From positions 1 to 64,000 of the forward strand of contig NZ_VJZZ01000014.1 of NCBI RefSeq assembly GCF_009659535.1: a stretch of DNA of 64,000 bases. The letters are read 5' to 3'. This DNA is from Aggregicoccus sp. 17bor-14 (GTDB taxonomy: Bacteria; Myxococcota; Myxococcia; Myxococcales; Myxococcaceae). Positions 20,216 to 29,069 of this stretch are shown one piece after another. A program made the position numbers and the translations under genes. The first letter of the stretch is position 1. Every line of letters starts with the position of its first letter. Under the pieces are notes generated by a model. It saw only the letters and a program-made list of their open reading frames with translations, did no database searches and had not been told where the DNA came from.

Positions 20216-20382
20216 CTCTCCCTCGGGGCTGCAGCGCGGCCAGAGAGCCGGAGGGCGGCTCCACGCGCGCAGCGACGAGGCCGGAGTCTAGCCACAAACA
20301 CTGCGGGCCCGCGCGCACGTCCGTCCCGCGTGCACGCTGCGCAGGCGGGGCGGACGCGGCAGCACCGATGTGGGCGTGCGCG

Positions 20383-20808
20383 CTACGCGGGCGCGCTCGC
20401 GGGGGCCTCGCTGCGCGGGGCGTTGTTCTGCGCGAGCTCCTGGCCCAGCGCGTGCGGATCGAAGTAGGCGAAGAAGCGGCTGACCCGGTCGCCGTCCCAC
20501 TCGAGGATGCTCACGCCCTCGTAGGCCACGGCCGCGCCGTTGTGCGCCGTGCCCTGCGTCTCCCACTCGAGTGCCGTGCGGTCGCCCGAGTCGATGACGT
20601 TGCGGAAGGTGGAGCGCACCTGCTTCAGCGTCGCCTTGTACTCCGTCCAGAAGGCGCGCGCGCCCTCGCGCCCGCTGAAGACGCGGGGGCTGGCGAGGTT
20701 GCTCACCTGCGCGTCGTCGGCGAAGAGCGCGAGGAGGCCGTCCACGTCGCCCTTCTCCTCCAGCCTCCCCAGTGCATCCATGAACCGCTGAGCTCGCTCC
20801 ATCGACAT
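20383..20808 (-). CDS. SnoaL-like / NTF2-fold protein
   Basis: A 141-residue soluble protein with the NTF2-like fold pattern: an N-terminal helix (AQRFMDALGRLEEKGDVDGLLALFADDAQ), then strands ending VSILEWDGDRVSRFFAYFDPHALG. This matches SnoaL-like domain proteins, a fold used for small-molecule enzymes and binders. Start ATG 20808 has a good GGAAGGGA ribosome binding site; a second ATG two codons on is possible. Confidence 0.78.
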   Translation of the reverse strand: MSMERAQRFMDALGRLEEKGDVDGLLALFADDAQVSNLASPRVFSGREGARAFWTEYKATLKQVRSTFRNVIDSGDRTALEWETQGTAHNGAAVAYEGVSILEWDGDRVSRFFAYFDPHALGQELAQNNAPRSEAPASAPA

Positions 20809-21001
20809 GTGTGCGTCCCTTCCTTCGGCCGCCGCCACGCCCGCGTCGGCGCGCGGGGGTAGGGGCCCTCGTGGGTGTGCGGATCAAGGTGCGCACGGGG
20901 CCTGTCCGCGGGCGCACACCTTGGACACGCTCGCCCGCATGGCTCCAGGCCCAGCACCCGCGGCGGCCACCGGGCGCACAGCCGCCCGGACGCCCCTCCG
21001 C

Positions 21002-21649
21002 TCACCCCTCCTGCGCGGCGTCGGCGCGGCGCTGCGCCCGCGCCCGCGCGTAGTGCTCGCGCAGCGGGCGCTTGCGCGCGATGCGCCCGAGCGGCGGGGC
21101 GGGCGGCTCCACGGTGATGCTGCACTCGTTCACCCACGCGTAGAGCGCGGCGGTGCGCCGCAGCAGCGCGTCGTCCTCGTGCTGCAGCGCCTCCATGCCG
21201 GCGTGCAGCGCGTACTGGCGGCGCACCAGCGCGAGCGCGGGGGCGAAGGAGGGGTGCGAGAACCGGCGCTCGAGCTCGGCGAGCACCTGCGCGTCCGTGC
21301 GCGCCAGCAGCGCGGGCAGCTCCGCCTCGTCGAGGCCGCACAGCCCCAGCCCTGCCTCGAAGGCGTGCAGGTTGAAGGCGAGCAGGTGGCCGCTCGCGCA
21401 GTACGCGCAGCCGTTCCACAGGCTCGCGCCCGCCGCGAGCAGGTGCGCATCCCGCTCGCCCCAGCGCGCCACCATCTGCTCCCACACCCGCGCGCTCTCG
21501 CGCACCCACTGCAGGAAGCCGCGCGGCCCGAAGCTGCGCAGCGCCTCCTCCAGGAAGTCCACCTCGTAGCCCTCCGTCAGCCGCGCGAGCTTGCGCATCG
21601 CGAGCAGCAGCGCGCGGCCCACCGGCCCCACCCGCCCGCCCGCGCTCAC
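21002..21649 (-). CDS. AhpD-like (carboxymuconolactone decarboxylase fold) protein
   Basis: A 215-residue helical protein with the motif NGCAYCASGHLLAFNLHAF (about 96-114), the CxxC...H pattern of AhpD-like alkylhydroperoxidases. In AhpD the CxxC pair is the redox centre and a nearby His assists. The rest has no membrane segment. It begins with a GTG overlapping the previous stop (GTGA), so the two proteins are probably made together. The substrate is unknown. Confidence 0.75.
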   Translation of the reverse strand: MSAGGRVGPVGRALLLAMRKLARLTEGYEVDFLEEALRSFGPRGFLQWVRESARVWEQMVARWGERDAHLLAAGASLWNGCAYCASGHLLAFNLHAFEAGLGLCGLDEAELPALLARTDAQVLAELERRFSHPSFAPALALVRRQYALHAGMEALQHEDDALLRRTAALYAWVNECSITVEPPAPPLGRIARKRPLREHYARARAQRRADAAQEG

Positions 21650-22065
21650 CGCCCCGCCCCCAGCGCCGCGCGCGCCGCGCCCACGCGCGTGCCCTGCGCG
21701 GCGAGCCACGCGCGCGCCTGCCGCTCGCTCGGCACCGCGAGGCCCTGCGGGTCCCCGCCCGCGTGCATCGCCCGCAGCGCGAGCCCGCGCCCCCAGGGCC
21801 GCCCGTCCACGTACGCCGTGCGCCAGCCGCCCTGCGCGAGCCGCCGGTGCAGCGCCTCCCAGCGCGCGAGCGCCTCGGGGCCCGCGGCCGTGACCGCCTC
21901 CGTCCGCAGCAGGAGCCGGCGCGGCCCACCGGCCGCCTCCGCCCGCGGCAACAGCGCCTCCAGCGCCTGCAGCCCCTCGGGCTCCAGCACCCCGTGCAGC
22001 GCCCCCTCCACCGTGCTCTGGGGCGGCGCGCTCAGCGTGAAGCCCCGCCCTTGCGTCACCGTCAC
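21646..22065 (-). CDS. Hypothetical protein, translationally coupled to AhpD-like gene
   Basis: A 139-residue protein beginning (GTG) VTVTQGRGFTLSAPP, with GGAG 7 nt upstream. Segments EGLQALEALLPRAEAAGGPRRLLLRTEAV and GWRTAYVDGRPWG alternate helix and strand, which suggests a small alpha/beta fold, possibly STAS-like, but no family is clear. Its stop overlaps the AhpD-like start. It is divergent from the acetyltransferase gene. Confidence 0.62.
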   Translation of the reverse strand: MTVTQGRGFTLSAPPQSTVEGALHGVLEPEGLQALEALLPRAEAAGGPRRLLLRTEAVTAAGPEALARWEALHRRLAQGGWRTAYVDGRPWGRGLALRAMHAGGDPQGLAVPSERQARAWLAAQGTRVGAARAALGAGR

Positions 22066-22171
22066 CGCGCGTCTCCAGCCAGGGGAAAAAAGTGCAGCAC
22101 CCCTCCCTACCACGGGTGGGGGCGGGCGGCGCCTTGTCGCCCGGAGGCCTTCGTGGTTTGCAGCGCCTGCG

Positions 22172-22714
22172 ATGCCTGGCCGCTTCCCATCGTCCCGCCC
22201 ATCGACCCTCAGGGCCCGCGCCGCGCGCGCCGCGGACGCGGAGGCGATCGCGCGCATCTACAGCGAGGGCATCGCCGAGCGGCGCAGCACCTTCGAGACC
22301 CGCCCGCGCACGGCCGCGGACGTGCAGGCCTGGCTCGGCGGGCGCCACCCGGTGGTGGTGGTGGAGCGCGCCGAGACCGAGGCAGACGCGCAGGTCGTCG
22401 CCTTCGCCTCGAGCGCGCCCTACAGCCCGCGCGCCTGCTACGCGGGGGTGGCGGACTTCAGCGTGTACGTGGACTCGCAGGCGCGGGGGCAGGGCGCGGG
22501 GCGGCTCGCGGTGGAGGCGCTGGTGGCCGCCGCCACTGCCGCCGGCTTCCACAAGCTCACCAGCCGCGTCTTCGCCACCAACGCGGTGAGCCGGCGCATG
22601 CTCGCGGGCCTGGGCTTTCGCGAGGTGGGGGTGCACCTGAAGCACGCCCCGCTCGACGGGGTCTGGCACGACGTGGTCACGGTGGAGCGGCTGCTGCCGG
22701 AGAACCTGCGCTAG
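22172..22714 (+). CDS. GNAT N-acetyltransferase, ArsN1/phosphinothricin-type
   Basis: A 180-residue GNAT enzyme. The pattern RAADAEAIARIYSEGIAERRSTFET, FSVYVDSQARGQGAGRLAVEAL (acetyl-CoA loop QARGQGAG) and LGFREVGVHLKHAPLDGVWHDVVTVERLLP is that of the phosphinothricin/arsinothricin N-acetyltransferase group (Pat/ArsN1). Relatives acetylate and inactivate the herbicide-like antibiotics phosphinothricin or arsinothricin. No ars genes are adjacent, so the natural substrate is inferred. Confidence 0.78.
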   Translation: MPGRFPSSRPSTLRARAARAADAEAIARIYSEGIAERRSTFETRPRTAADVQAWLGGRHPVVVVERAETEADAQVVAFASSAPYSPRACYAGVADFSVYVDSQARGQGAGRLAVEALVAAATAAGFHKLTSRVFATNAVSRRMLAGLGFREVGVHLKHAPLDGVWHDVVTVERLLPENLR

Positions 22715-22813
22715 CGGGCAGGGAGGCGGCTTTCCCCCGCCCCAAGCCGGGCTGATGGTGGCGCCCCGCGCGCGCCTTGCCCCCCGCGCCCCCTTCCGTT
22801 AGCAGTGGCGTCC

Positions 22814-23467
22814 ATGTCCACCCCCGCCCCCGCCTCTCCCGCCCTGCCCCGGCGCGCCTCGAGCCCGCTGCTCTGGGGCGTGCTCGGCGCGCTGCTCGCC
22901 GGCGTGCTGCTCGCGGGCGCCTGGGTGGCGCTGCGCCCGGCGCCCGAGCCGCTGCCGGACCTGGGCGCGCTGCCCGCCTTCACCTTCACCCGCCAGGACG
23001 GGCGCCCCTTCGGGCTGCAGCAGCTGCAGGGCCACCCCTTCGTGGCGAACTTCATCTTCACCCGCTGCCCCACGGTGTGTCCGCTCTTCAGCAAGAAGAT
23101 GGCGGCGCTGCAGGGGCGCACGAAGGACGTGGGCGCGAGGCTCGCGCTCGTCTCCTTCTCGGTGGACCCGAAGTACGACACCCCCGAGCGCCTCTCCGCC
23201 TACGCGCACAAGTACGGCGCGGACGAGGCGCGCTGGAGCTTCCTCACCGGCGACTACGAGCAGCTCAAGGGCACCATCGTCGGCGGCTTCAAGATCTCCA
23301 TGGGCCGCGAGAACCTGGACGACGCGGACGTGATGGGCATCTTCCACGGCACCCACTTCGTGCTGGTGGACGGCCGGGGCCACGTGCGCGGCTACTACGA
23401 CAGCAACGACGCCGAGGCCACCGAGCGCCTGGTACAGGACGCCGAGCGCCTCGCGCGCGAGGGCTGA
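22814..23467 (+). CDS. SCO1/SenC family copper protein
   Basis: A 217-residue membrane-anchored thioredoxin-fold protein. One N-terminal helix (about 20-42) anchors it, with the copper-binding FTRCPTVCPLF (Cys pair about 76-80) and the distal His in HGTHFVLVD. SCO proteins deliver copper to cytochrome c oxidase CuA or act as periplasmic redox proteins. No oxidase genes are nearby. ATG 22814 is preferred; an in-frame GTG at 22805 would add three residues. A TTAGCAG word lies just upstream. Confidence 0.9.
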   Translation: MSTPAPASPALPRRASSPLLWGVLGALLAGVLLAGAWVALRPAPEPLPDLGALPAFTFTRQDGRPFGLQQLQGHPFVANFIFTRCPTVCPLFSKKMAALQGRTKDVGARLALVSFSVDPKYDTPERLSAYAHKYGADEARWSFLTGDYEQLKGTIVGGFKISMGRENLDDADVMGIFHGTHFVLVDGRGHVRGYYDSNDAEATERLVQDAERLAREG

Positions 23468-23626
23468 GGGCGCCTCGGGGCCTGCGCTTCGGGGTCTGCA
23501 CTTCGGGGTCTACAAAGACCCGCGCTGCGCACGCGCCGTGCCAACGCAGACCCTGTAGGCCTTGCCGACCGGCCACCCTGTCCCAACCTTCAGCCTGTCA
23601 TCAGCCGGGCTGCGGGGAGTGCGCGA

Positions 23627-24211
23627 ATGGGCGGGCAGGAACTCGAGGCGGGGGCGGAGCGCGGCGCGGCAGCGGCGAGCGGGCGGGGCGCGCGTCGCCT
23701 CGGCGTCTGGACGCGCTTCTTCCTCTACGGGCTCCTCGGCTGGTGCGTGGAGTGCTTCTTCACCTCGGTGATCGACCTGGCGTCGGGTGCCGGGGACCTG
23801 CGCCTCAAGGGCTACAGCTACCTGTGGATGCACCCCATCTGGGGCGCCGGCATCCTCGCGAGCGAGCGGCTGTGCCCGGCGCTGCGGCGCGCGGGCCTCG
23901 GGCGCTTCGCGCGGGTGCTCGTGTACATGGTGCTGTGCTTCGCGGTGGAGTACGCGAGCGGCGCGGCGCTGGTGGCGCTCATCGGCCGCTGCCCCTGGGA
24001 CTACTCCGGGAGCATCTGGAGCGTGAACGGGCTCATCCGCCTGGACTACGCGCCCTTCTGGGCGCTGTGCGGCTACCTCGGTGAGCCCCTGTGCAGCCTC
24101 ATGCGCCGCGTGCGCCTGAGCGCGCCGGTGCGCCCCCTGCGTCCGGGGCGCGCGATCCGCTCGCCCCGCCGCCGTCTCGCGCCGCCCGTGAAGCTCTCCC
24201 CCGCGCCCTGA
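23627..24211 (+). CDS. Membrane protein, ABC-transporter type IV-like (PF06541 type)
   Basis: A 194-residue protein with four or so hydrophobic segments. The motifs RFFLYGLLGWCVECFFTS, GYSYLWMHPIWGAG and CPWDYSGS match the small CmpB-like putative ABC-transporter family PF06541, whose function is poorly known. A positively charged C-terminal tail of about 35 residues follows. There is no ATPase gene beside it, so transport is not demonstrated. Confidence 0.72.
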   Translation: MGGQELEAGAERGAAAASGRGARRLGVWTRFFLYGLLGWCVECFFTSVIDLASGAGDLRLKGYSYLWMHPIWGAGILASERLCPALRRAGLGRFARVLVYMVLCFAVEYASGAALVALIGRCPWDYSGSIWSVNGLIRLDYAPFWALCGYLGEPLCSLMRRVRLSAPVRPLRPGRAIRSPRRRLAPPVKLSPAP

Positions 24212-24325
24212 GCTGCGGCGCGCGCGGCGGCTTCCCGCCCCCGCGCTCATGACTACCTTTGGCGCACCTCCCCTCCACCCCATTCCGGAGCGAGGGGGAC
24301 CGAGCGCAACGAGGAGCACCCGACG

Positions 24326-24955
24326 ATGGCGAAGCGTGGATTGATGGACAAGGTGAAGCAGGCGGTGGTGAAGGCAGGCACGCCGGTGGCGCGCACGCTC
24401 GCCAAGGGCACCGTGGCCGCGGTGAACACCGTGGACGCCCTGAGCGAGAAGCTTCCCGGCAACAAGAAGAAGGCCGTCACCCGCGCGACCTCCGCCGTGA
24501 AGAGCGCCGCCGAGAGCACGATGCGCGCGACGAAGTCCGCCGGCGCCGAGGCCCCGGCGGCGAAGGCGGCTGCGCCCAAGGCCCCGAAGGCGGCCGCGAG
24601 CGCGTCTCCCAACGCCACCGAAGGCGCCGCGCCCCCGCCCAGCGAGGCGCGCCGCGTGACGGCGAAGCGCTCGGCCGGCCCGCGCACCGTCTCCACCGCG
24701 AGCGAGGCCACCGCCGCGCGCGAGATGGGCACCGCGCCGCCGCCCTCCGAGGCCGCCCGCGTGACGCCCGCCGCGCGCACCGTCTCGCGCAAGAGCGAGG
24801 ACACCAGCGCCGCCGCCGCCCTGCCCGCGCGCGACGCCGGCCGCAAGACCATGCCCGCCGCCGCCGCGAAGCGCGCGACGAAGAGCGCGAAGCCCGCCGC
24901 GAAGAAGACCGGCTTCAAGGCCAAGCGCGGCCAGAAGCACAACCACCACCGATAG
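24326..24955 (+). CDS. Lysine/alanine-rich histone-like protein
   Basis: A 209-residue very basic protein. The first 60 residues form amphipathic helices (MDKVKQAVVKAGTPVARTLAKG); the rest is low complexity, Ala/Lys/Pro/Ser, with repeated APPPSEARRV segments and a KKTGFKAKRGQKHNHHR end. The composition resembles histone H1-like tails, which suggests nucleic-acid binding, but there is no recognised domain. GAGGAG lies about 10 nt before the ATG. A TACCTT word at 24253-24258 could be its -10 element. The long antisense frames here are shadows. Confidence 0.72.
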   Translation: MAKRGLMDKVKQAVVKAGTPVARTLAKGTVAAVNTVDALSEKLPGNKKKAVTRATSAVKSAAESTMRATKSAGAEAPAAKAAAPKAPKAAASASPNATEGAAPPPSEARRVTAKRSAGPRTVSTASEATAAREMGTAPPPSEAARVTPAARTVSRKSEDTSAAAALPARDAGRKTMPAAAAKRATKSAKPAAKKTGFKAKRGQKHNHHR

Positions 24956-24961
24956 CCGGCG

Positions 24962-24990
24962 CGCGCGCCCTCGGCGCTCGGGGGCGCGCG
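24962..24990 (+). terminator. Candidate hairpin terminator
   Basis: CGCGCGCCC and GGGCGCGCG are perfect 9-nt arms around an 11-nt loop, just after the histone-like gene's stop. There is no T-run, so termination is only inferred. Confidence 0.35.
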
Positions 24991-25162
24991 AAGTCGACCC
25001 ACACCACCGCCCGCCCGCGACGGCGCCCGCTGCACGCGAGCGCACGGCGCCGTCCTTCGAGACGCCCGGCGAGGGGCGCGCGAAGCCGCGCCTCCAGACC
25101 GCCCGCGATTGCGTGAGGCCGCGGCCCCTCCTCCTCACGAAGGTGGAGGGAGGGCTCGGCCG

Positions 25163-25771
25163 CTACTTGCGCGCCGGCGTCCCCGCCGAGCGCGCCGCGC
25201 CGCCCGCGCTGCGCACCGCGGCCTTCGCGGACGCCGCCGGGTGCGCGAGCACCTTGCGCCCCGCGGCCTTGCCCGTGCGCGAGGCGGCCTGCGGCGCAGG
25301 CGCCGAGGCCTTGAGCTTCGCGGCGCGCGCCGCCCGCTCGGCGGCGGCCTGGGCGCGGCGCTTCTTGAGCGCATCGCGCAGGCCCTCGGTGTTCATGTCC
25401 ACCAGCGCCTGGTGCAGGCGGTAGTGCAGGTCCTCGCGCAGCGTGCCGCGGGTGCGCGCCTGGTCCGGGGAGCCCGCGAGCCCCACCACCACCTTGGGCC
25501 GCTCCTCCTGCAGCTGCAGGCAGCGCAGCAGCTGCGCCTGGGCGACGGGCGCGAGCTTGCCCACGTCCGGGATGAACACCACGCCGCGCGGCGCCTTGAG
25601 CGCCTGGGCGAGCTCGGCCGCGGTGCGCGCCTCCACCAGGGGGCCCTCCGCCGCGAAGTGCTCCGCCGCTTCCTGCGCCCACGCCCGCCGCTCGTCCTCG
25701 GTGCCGCCCGAGAGCAAGAGCGAGGCGCGGTTGGTGACGAGCTCCTCCTCGCGATAACCCCGTCCTGTCAC
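25163..25771 (-). CDS. Degenerate sigma-54 activator-like (AAA+) protein
   Basis: A 202-residue protein. Residues about 15-130 follow the order of a sigma-54 enhancer-binding AAA+ domain: a PRGVVFIPDVGKLAPVAQAQLLRCLQ segment matches the Walker B/sensor region and GTLREDLHYRLH matches the arginine-finger block FREDLYYRL. There is no Walker A P-loop and no GAFTGA loop. The C-terminal 70 residues are Ala/Lys/Arg-rich. It should not hydrolyse ATP or open sigma-54 promoters itself; it may be a regulatory partner. It converges with the histone-like gene. Confidence 0.68.
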   Translation of the reverse strand: MTGRGYREEELVTNRASLLLSGGTEDERRAWAQEAAEHFAAEGPLVEARTAAELAQALKAPRGVVFIPDVGKLAPVAQAQLLRCLQLQEERPKVVVGLAGSPDQARTRGTLREDLHYRLHQALVDMNTEGLRDALKKRRAQAAAERAARAAKLKASAPAPQAASRTGKAAGRKVLAHPAASAKAAVRSAGGAARSAGTPARK

Positions 25772-25887
25772 AACCAGACCTTTCTGTGTGTCCAGCGGAA
25801 AAGAGTGCGCCCAACTCTATCCGCCCACACGCCCCCCGTCGAATCGGCAGGGGCCCCGGAGGCCGATTTTTCGCCCATTTGCCGCTT

Positions 25888-26280
25888 TCAGGGCGCCGGG
25901 TGGCCGTCCGTGCTGGTGTGGTCCTCGTCCTCCCCCACCCCGCCGTGGCGACCGTCCGCCCCCAGGGTGGAGAGGATGACGCGCTCGCCGTTGCTCAGGT
26001 ACTCGTAGGGCCGGCCCCAGGGGTCCAGCGGGGGCTCGGGGAGGTACTTCGGGGCGAGGAAGGACAGGTCCCCCTCCTCCGGCAGCGCGTGCCCGTCCCG
26101 CCGGTACGCGTCCAGCGCCGCCTGGATGCGCGCGAAGTCCGCGTGCACCTGCGCCTGGCTCGGCGAGTGCCGGCTGAGGCGGGCGAAGCAGGTCACCCCC
26201 ACGACCACCAGCAGCCCGAGCACGAGGCCGAGCACGAGGACGGGAGGGACGCGGCGGGAGGGGGAGGCCGGGGGAGCCAT
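25888..26280 (-). CDS. GspG-like protein without prepilin motif
   Basis: A 130-residue protein with a single N-terminal transmembrane helix (about 12-32, PPVLVLGLVLGLLVVVGVTCF). The rest resembles the globular part of type II secretion major pseudopilins: a helix (FARIQAALDAYRRDGHALP) and the PPLDPWGRPYEYL...STLGADGRHGGVGEDED end that binds calcium in GspG. The N-terminus lacks the GFTLIE prepilin-peptidase motif. It may be an anchored relative that cannot be processed. It lies 17 nt after the stop of the cyclase-receiver gene. Confidence 0.72.
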   Translation of the reverse strand: MAPPASPSRRVPPVLVLGLVLGLLVVVGVTCFARLSRHSPSQAQVHADFARIQAALDAYRRDGHALPEEGDLSFLAPKYLPEPPLDPWGRPYEYLSNGERVILSTLGADGRHGGVGEDEDHTSTDGHPAP

Positions 26281-26297
26281 GGCCCCCTCACCCTAGC

Positions 26298-27803
26298 CTA
26301 CAGCGCGCGGAAGGGCTGCACCGGCTGGCTGCGGCCGCGCAGCTGCACCGGGGCGAGCGGGGTGAAGCGCGCGCTGCCCTCGCCCAGCTCGCAGGTGCGC
26401 GCCCCCACCAGCACCTCGCCCGGGCTGGCGAGTGCACACAGCCGCGAGGCCACGTTCACCGCGTCGCCCACGCAGGTGTACTCGGTGCGCAGCGCGCTGC
26501 CCACCGTGCCCACCACCACCTGCCCCGTGTTGATGCCCACCCCCAGCTGCAGCGCGGGCAGCTCGTCGATGAAGGTCTCGAAGATGGCGGCGGGGGGCTG
26601 GGCGTTGAGCTGCTCCACCGCGGCCACCATCATGCGGGCGGCCTGCAGCGCGCGCACCACGTCGTCCTCGCGGGCCACCGGCGCGCCGAACACGGCCATC
26701 AGCCCGTCACCCAGGAACTTGTCCAGCGTGCCGCCGCAGGTGAGCACCGCGTCGCTCAGCGCGCCCAGCACGTGGTTGAGCACCGCCACCGTGCGCTCGG
26801 GGGTGAGGCGCTCGGCCAGGTGGGTGAAGTTGCGCAGGTCCGCGAAGAGCACCGTCACCTCGCGCCGCTCGCCGGTGAGCACCACCTCCTCGGGGCGCTT
26901 GAGGATCTCCTCCACCACCGCGTCCGAGGTGTAGCGCGCGAAGAGCTTGCGCATGCGCTCGGTCTCGCCGGTGCGCCGCACCACGCTCTCGATGCGCGCG
27001 CTGAGCTCCTCGAGGCTCGCCCCCTTGTGGATGTAGTCGTCCGCCCCGGCGCGCAAGCCCTGCACGCGGCGGCTCTCCATGTCGTTCGCGGTGAGGATGA
27101 TGACCGGCACGCCCGCCGCGGAGCCCTCCTTGAGCCGCAGGCACAGCGCCACGCCGTCCAGCCCCGGCATCTCCAGGTCGCTGAGCACCAGCGCCGGCTG
27201 CACGCGCTGCACCTGCTCCAGCGCCTCGAAGGGGTCCTGGAAGCAGACCACCTCGTAGCCGAGGCCCACCAGCCCCTCCTGCACCAGCGCGCAGGCGATG
27301 GCGCTGTCGTCCACCACCATCACCCGCCGGCGCGCGGCCGTGCTCGCAGCCCCGCCCTCCGCCCGCGCCGCCTCGGGCGGGCGCGCGCCCACCACCCGCG
27401 CCTGCAGCGCGAGCGCCTCGTACACCTGCTTGTAGGTGCAGTGGCCCAGCTCCACCAGGACCTCCCCCAGCCGGCGCCCGTCGCGCCGCTGGCGCACCAG
27501 CGCCTCGTCGCGCTGCGCGGCCGTGACGTGCTTGAGCCCCACCAGCAGCTCGCCCAGCGGCGGGCGCCGGGGCGCGGTGGGCAGGTTCAGCCCCAGCGCC
27601 TCGCTCAGCCCCTGCTGCAGCCCCTCGCGCGTCACGTGGCCCAGGCGCACCAGCGCCTCGCCCACGCGCTCGCCCGTCACCGCCTGCAGCTCCAGCGCCT
27701 CGTGCACCTGCGCGGGCGTGGCGAGCCCGAGGCGCTGCAGCAGCTCGCCGAAGAGGGGGCTCGCGGAGGGACTGGAGGAGGAGGCGGGCGGAGAGGAGGA
27801 CAC
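26298..27803 (-). CDS. MshEN-receiver-adenylate cyclase signalling protein
   Basis: A 501-residue three-part signalling protein. Residues about 15-140 hold two MshEN-like repeats ([41 protein letters not shown]), a fold that binds cyclic di-GMP in other proteins. A receiver domain follows (about 157-275, [27 protein letters not shown] with the phosphorylated Asp). The C-terminal class III adenylate cyclase domain (about 305-495) has [25 protein letters not shown] and [10 protein letters not shown]. It probably makes cAMP under phosphorylation and nucleotide control. The start is uncertain: GTG 27803 is taken; a TTG at 27842 is in frame. Confidence 0.88.
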   Translation of the reverse strand: MSSSPPASSSSPSASPLFGELLQRLGLATPAQVHEALELQAVTGERVGEALVRLGHVTREGLQQGLSEALGLNLPTAPRRPPLGELLVGLKHVTAAQRDEALVRQRRDGRRLGEVLVELGHCTYKQVYEALALQARVVGARPPEAARAEGGAASTAARRRVMVVDDSAIACALVQEGLVGLGYEVVCFQDPFEALEQVQRVQPALVLSDLEMPGLDGVALCLRLKEGSAAGVPVIILTANDMESRRVQGLRAGADDYIHKGASLEELSARIESVVRRTGETERMRKLFARYTSDAVVEEILKRPEEVVLTGERREVTVLFADLRNFTHLAERLTPERTVAVLNHVLGALSDAVLTCGGTLDKFLGDGLMAVFGAPVAREDDVVRALQAARMMVAAVEQLNAQPPAAIFETFIDELPALQLGVGINTGQVVVGTVGSALRTEYTCVGDAVNVASRLCALASPGEVLVGARTCELGEGSARFTPLAPVQLRGRSQPVQPFRAL

Positions 27804-27873
27804 GTGCAGGCCGCAGCGTACCGCAAGCCGCGCGCGGGCCAATGGGGGCCCCCGGGGCCCTGGAGGTAGGCGC

Positions 27874-28995
27874 CTAGAGCACCCGCATGAAGGCGAAGGC
27901 GATCTCCAGCACGATGAGCAGCACGATCGCCAGCTCCAGCGTGAGCGCGCGGTCGGTGTCCACCTCGCCCTTGAGCAGCCCGTAGGTCTGGCTCAGCAGC
28001 TGCTGCTTGCCCGTCACCGAGGCCTGCCACGAGGGGATGCGCAGCCGGCGCACCGCGGCCTCGTAGACCTTGGCCAGGTAGAAGTCGCCCACGATCTTCA
28101 GGCTGTTCTCCACCCGCTCCACGAACTCCGAGAGGTCGATGAGCGTGGCCAGCGTCTCGCGCGCGAGCCGCCGGTAGGGCGAGCGCAAGAGGCCCCCGCT
28201 GCGCTTCTTCTGCACCTCGTCGTGGATGCGCGCGATGTGCGCGTCCAGCAGGTCGTCGTAGTAGCGGAACTCGAGCAGCTGCGCGTTGGCGATCTCCAGC
28301 AGGTCCGGGATGTCGCGGCTGCCCGAGGGCTCGTAGACGAAGGCGCTGTTCCAGTCCACGACCACCAGGTCGTCCACCGTGTAGCTGAAGCGCGCCTGGG
28401 TCACCGCCGCGCTCTCGCGCTCGCTCAGCGGCCGCCCCGCCACCTCCCCGAGCAGCAGCCGCGCGAGGTCCACCTGCCCCACCACCTGCTCGGCGCTGGG
28501 CGCGCCCGCGACCCCCGGCAGGGAGAGGCTCTCCGCGAAGACGACCGTGTAGCTCTCGTTCTGGTCCCACAGGTGCGGGCCCTGCAGCGCCGGCGCGAGC
28601 GTCTTGCGCACGGTGTCGATGAGCTCCGCGGCGAGCGCCTCCAGCGCCTCGCTGTCGTAGAGCTCGTCCGCGAGCGCCGTGAGCGCCTCGAAGTCCGTGC
28701 CCGGCGCGATGGGCACCGCGAGGATGATGCTCGCCGCGCCGTGGTCGAAGAGCCGCGCCGTCACGTCCACGGTGAGCGGCCCCGCGCGCACCGCGAGCAC
28801 CCGCCGCCCCAGCTCGTAGGCGAGCGGCGGGTTGGGCAGCTCCAGGTACTGCCCGTTCTCACGCCCCAGCTTCAGCCGGCGCGCCCCCTCGGTGAGCACC
28901 TTGCGCGCGCGCTCCAGGTCGATCTCCTCCGCGATGTCGTAGATGCGGTAGCAGAGGACCTGCCCCTTCTCGAAGACGAGCGTGCCGTTGCGCAT
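27874..28995 (-). CDS. RMD1/YagE (DUF155) family protein
   Basis: A 373-residue protein. A mostly helical body with [38 protein letters not shown] (about 215-250) ends in a C-terminal transmembrane helix (about 352-371, [16 protein letters not shown]). This is the layout of the RMD1/YagE DUF155 family, whose bacterial role is unknown and whose eukaryotic relatives are mitochondrial membrane proteins. The ATG has a CTAAGG-type word (on the coding strand) about 15 nt upstream. It lies divergent from the methyltransferase gene. Confidence 0.78.
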   Translation of the reverse strand: MRNGTLVFEKGQVLCYRIYDIAEEIDLERARKVLTEGARRLKLGRENGQYLELPNPPLAYELGRRVLAVRAGPLTVDVTARLFDHGAASIILAVPIAPGTDFEALTALADELYDSEALEALAAELIDTVRKTLAPALQGPHLWDQNESYTVVFAESLSLPGVAGAPSAEQVVGQVDLARLLLGEVAGRPLSERESAAVTQARFSYTVDDLVVVDWNSAFVYEPSGSRDIPDLLEIANAQLLEFRYYDDLLDAHIARIHDEVQKKRSGGLLRSPYRRLARETLATLIDLSEFVERVENSLKIVGDFYLAKVYEAAVRRLRIPSWQASVTGKQQLLSQTYGLLKGEVDTDRALTLELAIVLLIVLEIAFAFMRVL

Positions 28996-29069
28996 GACGG
29001 GGGCAACCTTAGGCGTGAGCCCGCAGGGGCGGGGTGAGGGATTGCGCCCACCATGCGATAGTGCACCGC

